A DNA stretch of 64,000 bases from the NCBI GenBank assembly GCA_021292165.1, contig CM037878.1, positions 196,911,118 through 196,975,117 on the forward strand, read 5' to 3'. The DNA is from Shinisaurus crocodilurus. Taxonomy: Eukaryota; Chordata; Lepidosauria; Squamata; Shinisauridae. The first letter of the stretch is position 1. Every line of letters starts with the position of its first letter. The position numbers were made by a program, and so were the translations under genes. The notes beneath the pieces were generated by a model, which saw nothing but the letters and a program-made list of their open reading frames with translations, was not told where the DNA came from and did not search any database. Positions 31,998-42,900 of this stretch are shown here, piece by piece.

Positions 31998-33064
31998 CAG
32001 GGATGTTGAAGAGTCCTTGGTCCCGAGTCCCGAGTCGAGTCCCGAGTCTTTGGACCCGAGTCTAGAGTCGAGTCTAGAGTCCGAGGATCCAAAATGGTGA
32101 CTCGAGTCGAGTCCCGAGTCCCGCCCAAAGCGGCGGCCCATGGAGGGAGCAGGAGGGTCTCCGCGAGAGGAAGAAGAGCTGCCCTTCCTCCCGCGGAGAC
32201 CCTCCTGCTCCCTCCATGGGTCGCTGCCGCTGCCGCCCTCACCTCCACCTCCGCCGCCCTCACCTCACCGCTGCCGCCGCCCTCACCTCGCCAACGCCGC
32301 CGCCCTCACCTCGCCAACGCCACCGCTGCCCTCGCCGCCGCCGCCCTCACCTCCACCTCCGCCGCCCTCACCTCACCGCCTCCGCCGCCGCTCTCGCCTC
32401 TGCCGCCTCTGCCGCCGCCGCCTCCGCCTCCGCCGCTGCCCTCACCTCCTCCTCCTCCGCCGCCGCCGCCGCCGCCTCCGCCGCCGGCGCCACCGACCTC
32501 GTCGCCATCGCCGTAGCACACAGCACGCCGCGTCACGCCGCCAGCGCCGTCGCTCTGTTTTTGGCGGGGTTGCTGTAGTTCAAAAACAGAGCGCCGTCGC
32601 TAGCGGCGTGACGCGACATGCCGCGTCACGCCGCCAGCGCCGTCGCTCTGTTTTTGAACCACAGCAACCCCGCCAAAAACAGAGCGACGGCGCTGGCGGC
32701 GTGACGCGGCATGTCGCGTCACGCCGCTAGCGACGGCGCTCTGTTTTTGAACTACAGCAACCCCGCCAAAAACAGAGCGACGGCGCTGGCGGCGTGACGC
32801 GGCGTGCTGTGTGCTACGGCGATGGCGACGAGGTCGGCGGAGGCGGCGGAGGCGGCGGAGGAGGAGGAGGTGAGGGCGGACGGCGGAGGCGGCGGCAGAG
32901 GCGGCGGCGGCGGCGGAGGCGGAGGAAGAGGAGTCCTTGGGCTCGAGTCCCGAGTCGAGTCTCGAGTCCCACATAAATTATTGGGACTCGAGTGGGACTC
33001 GAGTCAGAGGGGGGACTCAGTCGGACTCACGAGTCGAGTCCCCGAGTCCGAGTCCCCATCCCTG
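31998..33064. mobile_element. hAT-like element with a giant internal palindrome
   Basis: CGATTTTC lies exactly on both sides (31990-31997 and 33065-33072), an 8-bp TSD. The ends CAGGGATG and CATCCCTG are exact inverted repeats. The layers inward are: a left zone of GAGTCC/GAGTCGAGTC units (to about 32125), an inverted repeat with 29-bp arms (32137-32165 and 32192-32220), a long CCG/CCT-rich tract, and a palindrome with 163-bp arms (32493-32655 and 32675-32837). A GGC-rich tract and a right GAGTC zone follow. It has no transposase; poly-proline and poly-arginine frames are composition artefacts. hAT assignment rests on TSD length and the CAGGG terminus. Confidence 0.92.
32493..32837. repeat. 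Near-perfect palindrome, 163-bp arms, 19-bp spacer
   Basis: By direct reading, the left arm 32493-32655 equals the reverse complement of 32675-32837 with no mismatch that I could find. The spacer at 32656-32674 begins GAACCACAGC. Each arm contains its own hairpin, built from GCTCTGTTTTTGGCGGGG and CAAAAACAGAGC, so the structure is nested. The repeated GCGTCACGCCG and CGGCGTGACGC motifs make it very CpG-rich. Confidence 0.9.
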
Positions 33065-33072
33065 CGATTTTC

Positions 33073-34002
33073 ACACAGAAAGCTCCTGAAGTGTGGACAA
33101 AGTACATGCAATTTTAATCAACTGAGTACTGGCGCCTGGGGACATAATTGGCCTAATCAGCCAATTGTTCCAAGTGACTTTTCACATGTTTGCTGCGGAA
33201 AGCACAGGTGTATCACCAATGTACATGCAGTGTGTGTGCAATGCTGTGCAATGTGTGGAGTTGTCGCCAGTGTGCTGTTTTCCATTGTATATTCGTCTTC
33301 ATATACACCTCCAGGAAGATAAAGCCTCATTCAGACCATCTGCTTTCTCTGCCACTCCTATGCATGTTTATTCAGAAGTCCAGCTGAGATCAATGCGGCT
33401 CTTTCCCAGGTCAGTTTGCATAGGACTGTAGCCTTAGAGTCAGGTCAGCAACCCATCTTTCAGTCTTTGGATTGTCTCTGGACTTTGTATTGCCAGGTCA
33501 GGTGTCTGTAAACGTAATGCAGGGAAGGGTATTTAATACAGCTCTTGGCAGGCTTTATGGGTTCTCAAAAAATGTTCTTGCCTGTCAGATAGGTATGAGG
33601 AGTGGCCTGAGTCCTCTAATTGCTGTTAAACTCTACCACAGAGCCATGCATGCAGACATGGCTGAACAAATGCTACAAGTAGACTACCAGAGAATTGAGC
33701 TGCTTGGTGAAACCAGATCTGCAGTCCTCAGGTGCTTTCTTCCCCAGTTTACAGGGCAGAGATTCTGCATTTTTTAGTTCACTAGAGCTATTCAAGTAGT
33801 TCACTTTAGTCTCTATTTGAATAAGCCTCTTGTGAGAGATTTGACAGTCCTCATTAGGCCGATGGAATCCTGATCATGATTGGTTTTGTCACTGGGCTTT
33901 CACTACTCTTTTTTTCCGCCAGAGGCCACATTATATTGATAATCTACTCCAAAATTCCATTTAGTCCAGTTCAACTATGATTCTTCCTTGGAGTTGTTGA
34001 CA
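33073..34002. other. Non-coding DNA with one small MITE-like piece
   Basis: Positions about 33354-33436 (TCCTATGCATGTTTATTCAG to GCATAGGACTGTAGCCTTA) form an inverted-ended piece of about 80 bp, probably another palindromic MITE. No gene was recognised elsewhere in this interval. Confidence 0.5.
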
Positions 34003-34129
34003 TTGGGTTGCAACCAGACCTAGAGTAGACCCCACTGAAATTAATAGGACCCATGTTAGTCATGACTAACTTAGGTCCCATTGATTTCAAGAGGTCTAGT
34101 CTAAGTATGACTATGTCTGGACCCAATCC
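34003..34129. mobile_element. Hairpin MITE, about 127 bp
   Basis: The left arm runs through CTAGAGTAGACCCCACTGAA and the right arm through CAAGAGGTCTAGTCTAAG. The inner part ATGTTAGTCATGACTAAC is a palindromic centre. The outer ends TTGGGTTGCAACCAGACC and GTCTGGACCCAA pair. It is non-coding. Confidence 0.75.
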
Positions 34130-34603
34130 ATTTTTATTATCACCTATTTTCTTACATACAATATACAACACATATGGGAAGTCTACTATATAGATACAAC
34201 ATTTGCAAAGGAGTCAGGAAGTGTGAGAGAACAGTTTTAACCATTTTGTCCCCTCTAAAAGAGATACATAAGGAAAGTGCAGGCTAAAAATCTCAATTTG
34301 CTAAGAGATTTGAATACTTATTATATGGATGGAAAGGAGTAATATGGTAGGGTTGACATGAATATTATATTAATTGGTTGCAATGCATACAATAAATATT
34401 ATCATAATAAATATTTGAAATTTACATTACATACCAATTTATATTCCATTCCATTAAAAGTTCTTCCAACTGAATTGTTAATTTTACTTGATTCATTGAA
34501 TTCCTATGACAGAATAAAAACATGAATAGAACAATAACTACAGTTTCCAGTAACTTGCAACCATTGCTTGTAGCAGTCTCAGTAGGCCAGGGGGTGGGGT
34601 GTC

Positions 34604-35685
34604 ACCCTGTATGATGACCTATGTTGGGAGAGAGACGGGGAGTGTGACCCTGTTGATACTCCTGGATCTCTCGGCGGCTTTCAATACCATCGACCATGGT
34701 ATCCTTCTGGGGCGGCTGTCTGAGTTGGGGGTGGGGGGCACTGCATTGCAGTAGTTCCACTCCTACTTAGATGGCTGGCTCCAGAAGGTGGTGCTTGGGG
34801 AATACTGCTCGGCTCCATGGATTCTGCAGCATGCAGTTCTCCAGGGGTCAGTTTTGTCTCCCATGCTATTTAACCTCTACATAAAACTGCTGAGTGGGGT
34901 CATCCGGAGTTTTGGAGTGCATTGCCATCAGTATGCTGATGACACGTAGCTTTACTTATAGATTTCATACTTCTCCTTTTCATCTTGATCAGGTGAGATT
35001 ATGGATGTGCTACCAGTGCCTGGCTGCGACATTGGACTGGATGAGGGCTAATTAGCTGAAGCTCAATCCAGACAAGACTAAAATGCTATTAGTGGGTGGT
35101 TCCTCTGACCGGATGGAGGGTGTTCAACCCATTCTGGATGGGGTTGCACTCCCCTTAAAGGAGCAGGTTTGTAGCTTGGGGGTCCTCCTTGAGCCATCTT
35201 TGTCACTTGAGGCTCAGGTGGCCTCAGTGGCATGGAGTGTCTTCTACCAGCTCCAGCTGGTAGGCCCAGCTACTCCCCTGTCTGGACAGGGATAGCCTGG
35301 TTTCAGTAATCTACGCTCTGGTAATTTCTAAATTAGATTACTGCAATGCACTCTGTGTAGGGCTGCCCTTGAAGACTGTTCAGAAGCTGCAGCTTGTGCA
35401 AATGTGGCAGCCAGACTAATAACCAGGACCAGAAGGTCCGAACATATAACATCAGTTCTGGCCCAATTGCATTGGCTGCCTGTACACTTCCGAGCCCTAT
35501 ACAAGGTGCTGGTTTTAACCGATAAAGCCTTACATGGCTTGGGACCGCAATACTTGATGGAACGCTTCTCCCAACCACAATCTACCCAGACAATATGATC
35601 AACATCTGGGGCCTTCCTCCAAGTGCCTCCTCCAAGGGAGGTTCAGAGGGCAGCAACAAGAGGGAGGCCTTGTTTGCTCACTGCT
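34604..35685 (+). pseudogene. L2 ORF2 fragment, truncated at both ends
   Basis: It begins at an L2 RT motif (CCCTGTATGATGACCTATG), equal to about 24115 in the 22-kb L2. It continues through a broken active-site region (TATGCTGATGACACGTAG, stop right after YADDT), DKTKMLLVGGS and the C-terminal LHWLP region, and stops before the 3' end. In-frame stops and indels disable it. By eye it is about 90% identical to the 22-kb L2. Confidence 0.87.
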
Positions 35686-35689
35686 GGAG

Positions 35690-36203
35690 CAGGGCAGGGC
35701 TTGGAGAAGTCATCACAGCTTCAGTTGTCCTCTGCTGTAGTATTATGCCAGAGTTTGTTGTAAGGTCTGGGTTTTTTTAAAAAAAAAATCACAGATTTTT
35801 CCAGAGGAGTGTGATGGGCATGGGCCAAAGGGCCAAAGAAACCCCCCCTAACCTTAATACATTTTTTCACACTGTTTCACAGCCATTCTTTCAGTAATCT
35901 GCTGCTGCTACATCTTTTTCTTTTTCTTGAAAAGTTTCTTAATTGCATGATCTCTGTCACAGATCACATATCATCTCCAGCCCATTGAGTCTCCTTGGAT
36001 TCGTCTAGGGGTCGGGAGGAATCCCCACCCCAATTGGGAGGGTAAGTGGTGTTGCAGGGGAATCCTTGTTGTTATCTCTGATCACCAATTGGAGATAACT
36101 GCAGGGTGGCAGGGACTCGCCCAGCTCCTCCCAGTGTCAGCCAAGTTCCTTTTTCTGTGCTCAGAGTGGTGAAACGGGCAGGGCAGAGACATACTGATAT
36201 ACT
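35690..36203. other. Non-coding DNA, no gene seen
   Basis: A T/A homopolymer stretch lies near 35772-35788. A local inverted repeat TATCTCTGATCACCAATTGG / GGAGATA sits near 36074-36098. No gene was recognised. Confidence 0.45.
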
Positions 36204-39200
36204 AATGAATGAATGAATGAATGAATGAATATATTTATTACGGTCAACGACCAGCTCCCAATAATAAAACAGTATCAAATATACAAACATATAACGTACA
36301 AAGCACCATTATAACAATAATACATTCCAAGGTGTATAAAATTTATATCAGATTTAAAAACAACAAACAAACAAACAAAACCATAACCAGGATAAAGGAT
36401 CACTATCTTAACAAGGAAGTGCGGCAAGCTATGGCAGCTGTACAAAATTTGGCCACTTTATTAGTAATAGAGGGGATCTGGTCAGAAAGTAGCAGCAGTA
36501 TGTAATGATCTTCTGATCTACTTGGGAATTTACACAAAATAGGTAAAATAAGTTCTCTGCGAATGTCCCGATAAAAGGAACAGTATAAAAGAACATGACC
36601 CACGGATTCAACTTCCCCATTATTACAGGGACAGAGACGGTCCTGGAAAGGTATTCCTTGATATCTCCCCTCCAAAAGCATGGAAGGCAAGACATTAAAT
36701 CGGGCCAAAGTAAAAGCTTTTCTGAGCTTGGGAAAAGTTAAATTGGCCAGATATGAAGGGGGGTCAAAAATCTTATTACCTATCCCACTAAATTTGGGCA
36801 ATGCACTTAAATGATCTTGTAATTCTATGTCCCAGATTCTCTGCTTAACAACTGCTTTGGCTTTGGAGTAACCCAGCGCTATTAAGGTGTTGGGGGAGAG
36901 TCCCATTAATAACAGTTCTTTAAGCAGGTGCCTTTTCCACTTCAATTGAAAGGAGTCCAACAGAATCAGTGGTGCAAGTCCTACTGGTGAAAAAACAAAT
37001 TTTAGCCAGTAGTTTATCATATATACCTTGGCACGAGCTTCAATAGGGATTAAACCAGCCTCCAGTCGCAAAGTTATGTTGGGGACACAATGAGGAACTG
37101 AAAATATGGCTCTTAGGAACTTTGTCTGAATAATTTCTAGGGGACGAAAGTTGTAATAGGCACACAATTGGGAACCGTACAACATTTGTGCAACAATTTT
37201 AGCCACAAATACTTGAATCACGGAGGGGATATATTGCCCGCCTTTAGTATAGAAAAATCTTATCAGTGCTGCAGCACTCCTCCGTGCATTAGCTGCAGCA
37301 TTATTTATTTGAGAAAGCCAGGATCCAGAAGTATGAAACATTATTCCTAAGTATTTGTAACTTGACACCTGTTCTAAAAGGTTCCCATTAATTGACCATT
37401 TGTGCTTGATTCTCCTCCTACTAAAAACCAACACTTTAGTCTTTGAATAGTTGATTGTCAGCCGTTCCTCATTACAGTATGATTGCAAGGCCCTCAAAAG
37501 TCGCCTTAGCCCAATACTGGATAGAGACAGTAACACCGCATCGTCAGCGTAAAGGAGAATTGAAAGAGAGCGGGTAGCTAACTTGGGTGGATGAAAATCA
37601 GGGTTTGATAAACTTGCCACAATTGAATTAATATAAAAATTAAACAACGTGGGGGCTAAAATACAACCCTGCTTAACTCCATTAAAGGTGGAAACTGGCC
37701 TAGACAGAACCCCAGCCTGGTTACAGTTCACCCGTAGCCTAGTATTTCCATACAGACGACGCATAAGCAGTAATAATCTCCTGTCAATGTTGGTATTCTC
37801 AAATTTGGCCCAAAGTTTATCTCTAGGGATTAGATCGAATGCTGACTTAAAGTCTATAAAAGCAGAAAAGAGGACACCATGTTTTGGTGAGGCATATTTG
37901 TCTACCAGATGTTGAAGGATAAATCCTTGATCTATGGTTGACCTTCCAGATCTGAACCCCGCCTGTTCTTCTTCAAGAATGTTTTCTGCATGTAGCCAGT
38001 CCAATAGTTTTCCAAGCAGATGGCGAGCATATAGTTTGCTAATAATACTCAGCAAGCTAATTGGACGGTAACTGGCTGGGTCTGATCTGTTCCCCTTCTT
38101 ATATACTGGGATAATGATGGCTAAACCCCAGTCTTCAGGGATACAAGCTGTATGGTCAATCCATGTAAACAAAGATGCCAATACAGGGGCCCACCACTCT
38201 AAGTTGGCCTTAAGCAGGTCAGATGAAATATTATCTGAGCCTGGGGCTTTACCTGATTTTAACTGTTGAATCAACTTGGTGGTTTCTGCAGTAGATACGG
38301 GTAGCCATTCCTCCATACAATCTAGTCTTTCCTGCAGTCCCTGGTGACTTTCTTGAGTCACTGCAAAAATGCTCTGAAAGTATGATTCCCAGGTATTCGC
38401 AGAAATACAGAAATCAAGTTTGGAAGAGTAACTATGCAAGCCTCGCGCAACTATCCTCCAAAAGGAGGCTGAGTCATTTAATTTGGATGCAGTTATTAGA
38501 CGCTGCCATAGCTCTTTCTGCGCCTGAAGCTTTTTCCTCTTAATCAAGGCTTTGTATTTTCTTTTCATCGTAAACCAGTCTGCAGGGATCCTTGCCAAAT
38601 TCTGCTCCCTATATGCTCTGTATTTCGCTACTAATCTATTTTTCTCCTCACTACATTCCTTATCGAACCAAGGTTTAGAATTATAAACCGAATTGTGGAT
38701 TCTACTTGGCTTTTGATATATTAAATTTTTTTGGAGAGAATGTATCAAATTCCCATATACCTCTAGTACAGTCTCAATTGAGTCTGCTGTTACAAGAGAG
38801 GAACTGAAATGCATGTAAGATTCTGACTGAAATAATTGTTGCAGAGATTCATCAAGTTTACTAGACCACTTAATACGGGTGGATCTTAGATCAACCGCAG
38901 TCAATGATGCTAATTCAATGTCTGCATACACTTTTAAGTCTCTAAGTTTCACATTCAGGGCCAAAGGCAGATGGTCACTCTCTGGGCGGCAATCCACCTT
39001 AAAATCCGATACCAAATCCAACAATTTATGAGAAATCATAACATAATCTATGGTGGATGCTCCAGAGTTTGATAAGAATGTAAATTCCCCGGGCCTGTCA
39101 CCCTTCAAGCTTCCATTTACAAGGACCAGATCAAGATTATTGAGCATATTCATAAGACAGAAGCCAGCATAATTGCAACCTTGATCTTTAGAGTACCTAT

Positions 39201-40130
39201 TGGGAAGATGGTGGCCTAAATCCAATTCAGGGGGTAACGCATGGAAGCGTGAAAAAAGAGCTTCATCATTTTTGCCTATCCTTGCGTTAAAGTCACCAGT
39301 AACAATAATAGAGGCTTCGGGATATAATAATGACAAATTATTAATATATTCTTCTAATTTAGTCCACGCCGCCCTAGTCTGTGATTGCAACTGCTGGGGA
39401 GGTAAATAAACATTAATGATCAAAAAATCAGTTAGTCTAAATTTAAGGATCAGGGCAGTGGCAAACTGAAGCAGAGGCTCAAGGCTAAAAAAAGAAGCAC
39501 ATAACTTAGTTGATATAAGGATACCCAATCCACCTTTCGGACGACCACCTCTTTCACTGGGGACTGCTTTAAGTATATGAGACACGTAACCATCTATTAT
39601 CAGGTCCTCCTGGGACCATGTCTCTTGAAACAACAAAATGTCAAATTTGGCAACATAATCTACAAATGAAGAGTCTCTAGCTTTTGTAAACCATCCTGCA
39701 ATGTTCCATGATAAGAACTTAATTACAAAATTTCCCTGATGTAAAGATGGTCGATCTAGAACTAGATCTAGATCTAAAACTCTTGTGTGACTAGTTCCAG
39801 TTACCAAATCTGCATTACTAAGTAAGACTTTGTCTGAGTTTGGATAAATCAGTTGTTGTTCCATCTGAAGTTTTAGCAAGGACTGATCAGAGGGTGTTGT
39901 AATTCTGTTCTCCGAGTCAGTTATTTCCTGCTCAAGTACAGATATTGCTTCTATGTTAGAGTGAGTGCAGACGGTGTATTGCAGAGAATCCAACTCTTCT
40001 GACAGGGGATATGTGATCAAATTCCCCATAGGGACAACAAAATCCCTCTTACATGAGATGTTGGCAGTTCTAGATGGTTTCTTGATGCCTACTCTAAGGT
40101 GTGTCTGTGAATTTAGGTTATCCCCATGTC
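36204..40130 (-). mobile_element. LINE with intact ORF2, minus strand
   Basis: The element ends at its 3' side in GACCGTAATAAATATATTC and ATTC tandem units (36204-36230 on plus). The coding frame follows upstream. The frame stays open beyond the first ATG to an in-frame TGA near 40130. The true 5' boundary is not resolved; DNA up to about 40400 may belong to the element. I found no convincing ORF1. The protein differs from the CR1 and L2 copies here, with GVKQGC and YADDAVLL motifs, a different C-terminus and a CCHC knuckle. The clade is tentative (Vingi/Ingi- or I/Jockey-related). Confidence 0.88.
36403..40029 (-). CDS. Intact LINE ORF2: AP endonuclease, reverse transcriptase, CCHC tail
   Basis: The 1,208-residue frame shows no break. 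Residues 104-360 are an AP-type endonuclease that would nick the target: FLSWNIAGW 105-113 with catalytic asparagine, FQETW 134-138 with glutamate, TGDFN 244-248, and SDH 351-353. Residues about 590-880 are the reverse transcriptase: IIPVYKKGN near 639, SYRPISLLS near 653, AFIDFKSAFD 723-731, GVKQGC 784-789 and YADD 827-830. The C-terminus carries a C-x1-C-x9-H-x4-C knuckle (about 1133-1150) in a CPCNNGEVE context, probably for nucleic-acid binding. All catalytic residues that I can name are present. The N-terminal 100 residues are unassigned. It could be recently active, though ORF1 was not identified and the ATG at 40029 is only the first in-frame one. Confidence 0.9.
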   Translation of the reverse strand: MGNLITYPLSEELDSLQYTVCTHSNIEAISVLEQEITDSENRITTPSDQSLLKLQMEQQLIYPNSDKVLLSNADLVTGTSHTRVLDLDLVLDRPSLHQGNFVIKFLSWNIAGWFTKARDSSFVDYVAKFDILLFQETWSQEDLIIDGYVSHILKAVPSERGGRPKGGLGILISTKLCASFFSLEPLLQFATALILKFRLTDFLIINVYLPPQQLQSQTRAAWTKLEEYINNLSLLYPEASIIVTGDFNARIGKNDEALFSRFHALPPELDLGHHLPNRYSKDQGCNYAGFCLMNMLNNLDLVLVNGSLKGDRPGEFTFLSNSGASTIDYVMISHKLLDLVSDFKVDCRPESDHLPLALNVKLRDLKVYADIELASLTAVDLRSTRIKWSSKLDESLQQLFQSESYMHFSSSLVTADSIETVLEVYGNLIHSLQKNLIYQKPSRIHNSVYNSKPWFDKECSEEKNRLVAKYRAYREQNLARIPADWFTMKRKYKALIKRKKLQAQKELWQRLITASKLNDSASFWRIVARGLHSYSSKLDFCISANTWESYFQSIFAVTQESHQGLQERLDCMEEWLPVSTAETTKLIQQLKSGKAPGSDNISSDLLKANLEWWAPVLASLFTWIDHTACIPEDWGLAIIIPVYKKGNRSDPASYRPISLLSIISKLYARHLLGKLLDWLHAENILEEEQAGFRSGRSTIDQGFILQHLVDKYASPKHGVLFSAFIDFKSAFDLIPRDKLWAKFENTNIDRRLLLLMRRLYGNTRLRVNCNQAGVLSRPVSTFNGVKQGCILAPTLFNFYINSIVASLSNPDFHPPKLATRSLSILLYADDAVLLSLSSIGLRRLLRALQSYCNEERLTINYSKTKVLVFSRRRIKHKWSINGNLLEQVSSYKYLGIMFHTSGSWLSQINNAAANARRSAAALIRFFYTKGGQYIPSVIQVFVAKIVAQMLYGSQLCAYYNFRPLEIIQTKFLRAIFSVPHCVPNITLRLEAGLIPIEARAKVYMINYWLKFVFSPVGLAPLILLDSFQLKWKRHLLKELLLMGLSPNTLIALGYSKAKAVVKQRIWDIELQDHLSALPKFSGIGNKIFDPPSYLANLTFPKLRKAFTLARFNVLPSMLLEGRYQGIPFQDRLCPCNNGEVESVGHVLLYCSFYRDIRRELILPILCKFPSRSEDHYILLLLSDQIPSITNKVAKFCTAAIACRTSLLR

Positions 40131-40399
40131 AGTAGATGTATTGCCATTCCGTTCTACCTCCATGACTGAACTGTCCCCTCCAATCATAATTGGCTTCTTT
40201 GTCATTTGCCTGTTTAGGGGCACTTTGTTGCCACTCAACAAATATACTAATGGGCGTGGCCACACCCACTGATGTCATGCAGCCCACAGAGGGCCTGGTG
40301 GGAGGCCACTGCCCTCAGTCTGAATGAAGGTGAGGGACAGAGCTGCAGCGTTGTCCCCTTTTTTGTTTTCAAACGTTCCACTGAAGATAATTATTGCAT

Positions 40400-42050
40400 G
40401 TTAAATAAGTTGGTGTAACCAGTTTAGGCAGTGATAACATATGGTGTTCCTTGTTTCTGCTTCACAGCATAGTAATATACAGCTATTTTATTCCAGAAAC
40501 ACCTCCAGCTTTAATTTTTACTAAAAGAAGGGTAGAAATAGGAATATTTTTAAGAAATATTTTTATTAGCTCTTTTTGCATCCTAGAAGTTGTTTATTGC
40601 TCACTTTGAAGTGAATTGCATATAAGTGTAAGCATGATCTTCTGCAAGGGCAGTTTTCTTACTACTCAAAATCTGCTGGAATGCTGAAGTTAAAGACTAT
40701 AATCCTGTATCCTGCCCAGGCAGTGCAGGATGCTGAGTGGCCTTCTGAAAGAATCCCATGTAGCCTCTCCTTCCCAGAGGGACTCCACTCAACTATCCAC
40801 AGTGCATCACTGTCCTTCCAAGTGCACGATATCTCAGCAGGCCCATCGCTCTAAATCAGAGGTGCTGAACCCCTTTCAGCCCGAGGGCCAAATTCCATTT
40901 CGGAGAAGCTTTTGGGGGCTGCACTCCAGTGAAAAGTGGGGCCAAACGCAAAAGGGATAGTGCCAAAAAAATACCACCATAGAGTAGCTTAAGGGGCTCT
41001 TACTGCCAGTAACTGAGCCTTAGGAGAAGCATTTCAACCTTTTAGAATGGGGGGGGGGGATGGCATAAAAGCCAGGAAACCAACAAAGGTTTGGTGGTTG
41101 GGGACAGAGCTGTCCCTGTCATTACACAGGTTGATGCACTTGCATCAGGCAGCAGAGCGGGATGGGTGTCAAGTTGCTCCACTCTCCCGCCGCTGCCCTT
41201 GTCAGGAGGGCCTGCTGCCTCCAGCAGGTGTTCTGAAGAGCCCCACCAGCTGCTTTCTTGCTGTGGCATTTGCCACAGCAAGATAAAAACTGGCAGGGCT
41301 CTCTAGAGCAACTGGCTGGATGCAGTGCTAGCCGCCCACCCTCTCTACCTGCTTGGCTAGCTACCTGGCCAGACACTCTTTCAGTTGCTTGGCTGGCCAG
41401 CCTAACTGGCCATTTGCTCCTCGATCCCGCCTTGTGCCCCAACCACGGGGCTCCTATGAGAGGGCAGCTGACCTCTCAAAATGGTTTGGCCGACTTCTCA
41501 CAGTAGTTGGAAGCAGGAAGGCCAGCCGGGTGAGTGGGTGGTCGGGCAGCGGTGGCACTGCCACCTCGCTTGAGGTGGCAAGATACATTGGGCCAAGCCT
41601 GGTTGGGTAAAAGGGGGTGGGGCCTGGGGATGAGGATGTGGCTATATGGGGAAACCTGGAGGGCTGGATTGGGACCCCAGGAGGACCAGATCAGGCCTCT
41701 GGGCCTGAGGATCTGCACCTCCAGCTTTACCTTTGCCTTTGGGCACCCAACAGGCAGCCCAGTCTCTCCTCAGGCCCTGTGCATGTGGCTACTCCCCCCA
41801 AAATAGCAAAACTCCTTGTAAGGGACTGGGCAAAAATGGACCATGGGTGATTCCTGAAGGAGAGCTATAGGGGGATGTCCATTCAGAGGGATAATCCTGG
41901 GGCAGCGGCTCTCCAGCTGAACACATGTCCTGGTTGGGAACTTTGACTGGATTTTTATGTGAGGATGCTCCACATTCTGCTCTGCCCAGGATGTGGAGTA
42001 CAAAATTCTGGCCAAAGTCACTAAGGGATTATTATTTTTTTAAACCTGGT
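40400..42050. other. Non-coding DNA with a partial hAT-like end
   Basis: At 40858-40930 CAGAGGTGCTGAACCCCTTT and CAGCCCGAGGGCCAAATTCC resemble one terminus of a hAT-type MITE; the other end was not found. A perfect small palindrome CTTGCTGTGGC / GCCACAGCAAG lies at 41258-41283. GC-rich patches at 41150-41720 give several chance frames. No gene was recognised. Confidence 0.45.
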
Positions 42051-42455
42051 TGCTCTCTCAGCACTCAGTGACAAGATACATGCTTTTCATGTAGAGTGTC
42101 CCAGGTTCAACCCAGGGGCATCTCCAGTGAAAAGGAACAGGGAGCAAGCAGTGTTGCCATCTGGCAGGACTCCAGGCTGGAGGTCTGGGGCCCTACTTGG
42201 CAGAATGAGCAGGACAGCCCTCAAACACAGCAGGGTTAGTTTAACACATCTGGAAGGGAGTGAAGTAATAGACATGACCATCTAAAGAGGGAGCCCATGT
42301 AAGATCATTACGTCCAGAGTCCATGGGTAGCATGTGAGTGATGTGAAAGATCTCTGCTTGTGACCCTGGAAAGCACAGCCAGTCAGAATAGACATTACTG
42401 GGCTAGTTAGACAAATAGTCTGAAGTGATATAAGGCAGCTTCCTATGTTCCTAAG
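42050..42455 (+). mobile_element. tRNA-derived SINE, second type, interrupted
   Basis: The left part has an A-box-like region and ATGCTTTTCATGTAGAGTGT followed by CCAGGTTCAACCC (B box) and GGCATCTCCAG. The right part resumes near 42330 with GAAAGATCTCTGCTTGTGAC and continues to ATAAGGCAGCTTCCTATGTT. Between about 42143 and 42328 lies unrelated DNA beginning CAGTGTTGCCATCTGGCAGG, probably a later insertion. Another copy of the type is at 45.07 kb and a tail fragment at 11.76 kb. Confidence 0.75.
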
Positions 42456-42804
42456 CACACACACACACACTCCCAGTTTGTCCAGAGCAGCAGTAGGGGT
42501 GTTGTTGTTAATTCAGTGGTCTAATCTGAGTTCAAATTTGCACCTTTGCAACCCAGTGGGTGAGAAGGTAAAGCCTGACTAGTGGAAAAGACCACAGACT
42601 CAGGATTTTAGTTGAAACAAATCAATAGTTTTATTGATATGCAATACTTGAAAATCATATCATCTTCATATCAGAGATATAAATTTGTACTATTGTGAAT
42701 GATCACGAATAGTCAGAAATTGGCACAAGAAAGCAATCAATAGAACCACAAGAATGGCCTGATAATGGTTTTAGAATGTCATTGATAGCGCAATCAATAC
42801 ATAG

Positions 42805-42900
42805 TTTCATAGTTCATAGAGTTGGAAGGAGCCTACAAGGCTATCGAGTCCAACCCCCTGCTCAATGCAGGAAACTAGCAGAGGGGTCTCCCCATGACAA
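42805..42900 (-). mobile_element. 5S/CR1 composite SINE, truncated copy
   Basis: The minus strand reads ATGGGGAGACCCCTCTGCTA, then GTTTCCTGCATTGAGCAGGG, then the CR1 terminal CTTGTAGGCTCCTTCCAACT. The GGGGAGACCCC junction matches the complete copy at 48.4 kb, so I interpret this as the same composite family, not a plain CR1 tail. The 5S part is mostly lost. Confidence 0.65.

Noticed and set aside
32094..32976. Several proline-, arginine- and glycine-rich frames on both strands
   Set aside because: They arise from CCG/GGC tracts and the palindrome inside a transposon. Low-complexity composition explains them.
40030..40260. Short open stretch upstream of the 1,208-codon frame as ORF1 C-terminus
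   Set aside because: A frame ending in TAA near 40103 is open for some 50 codons but has no RRM, zinc-knuckle or esterase motif. It is too short to support an ORF1 call.
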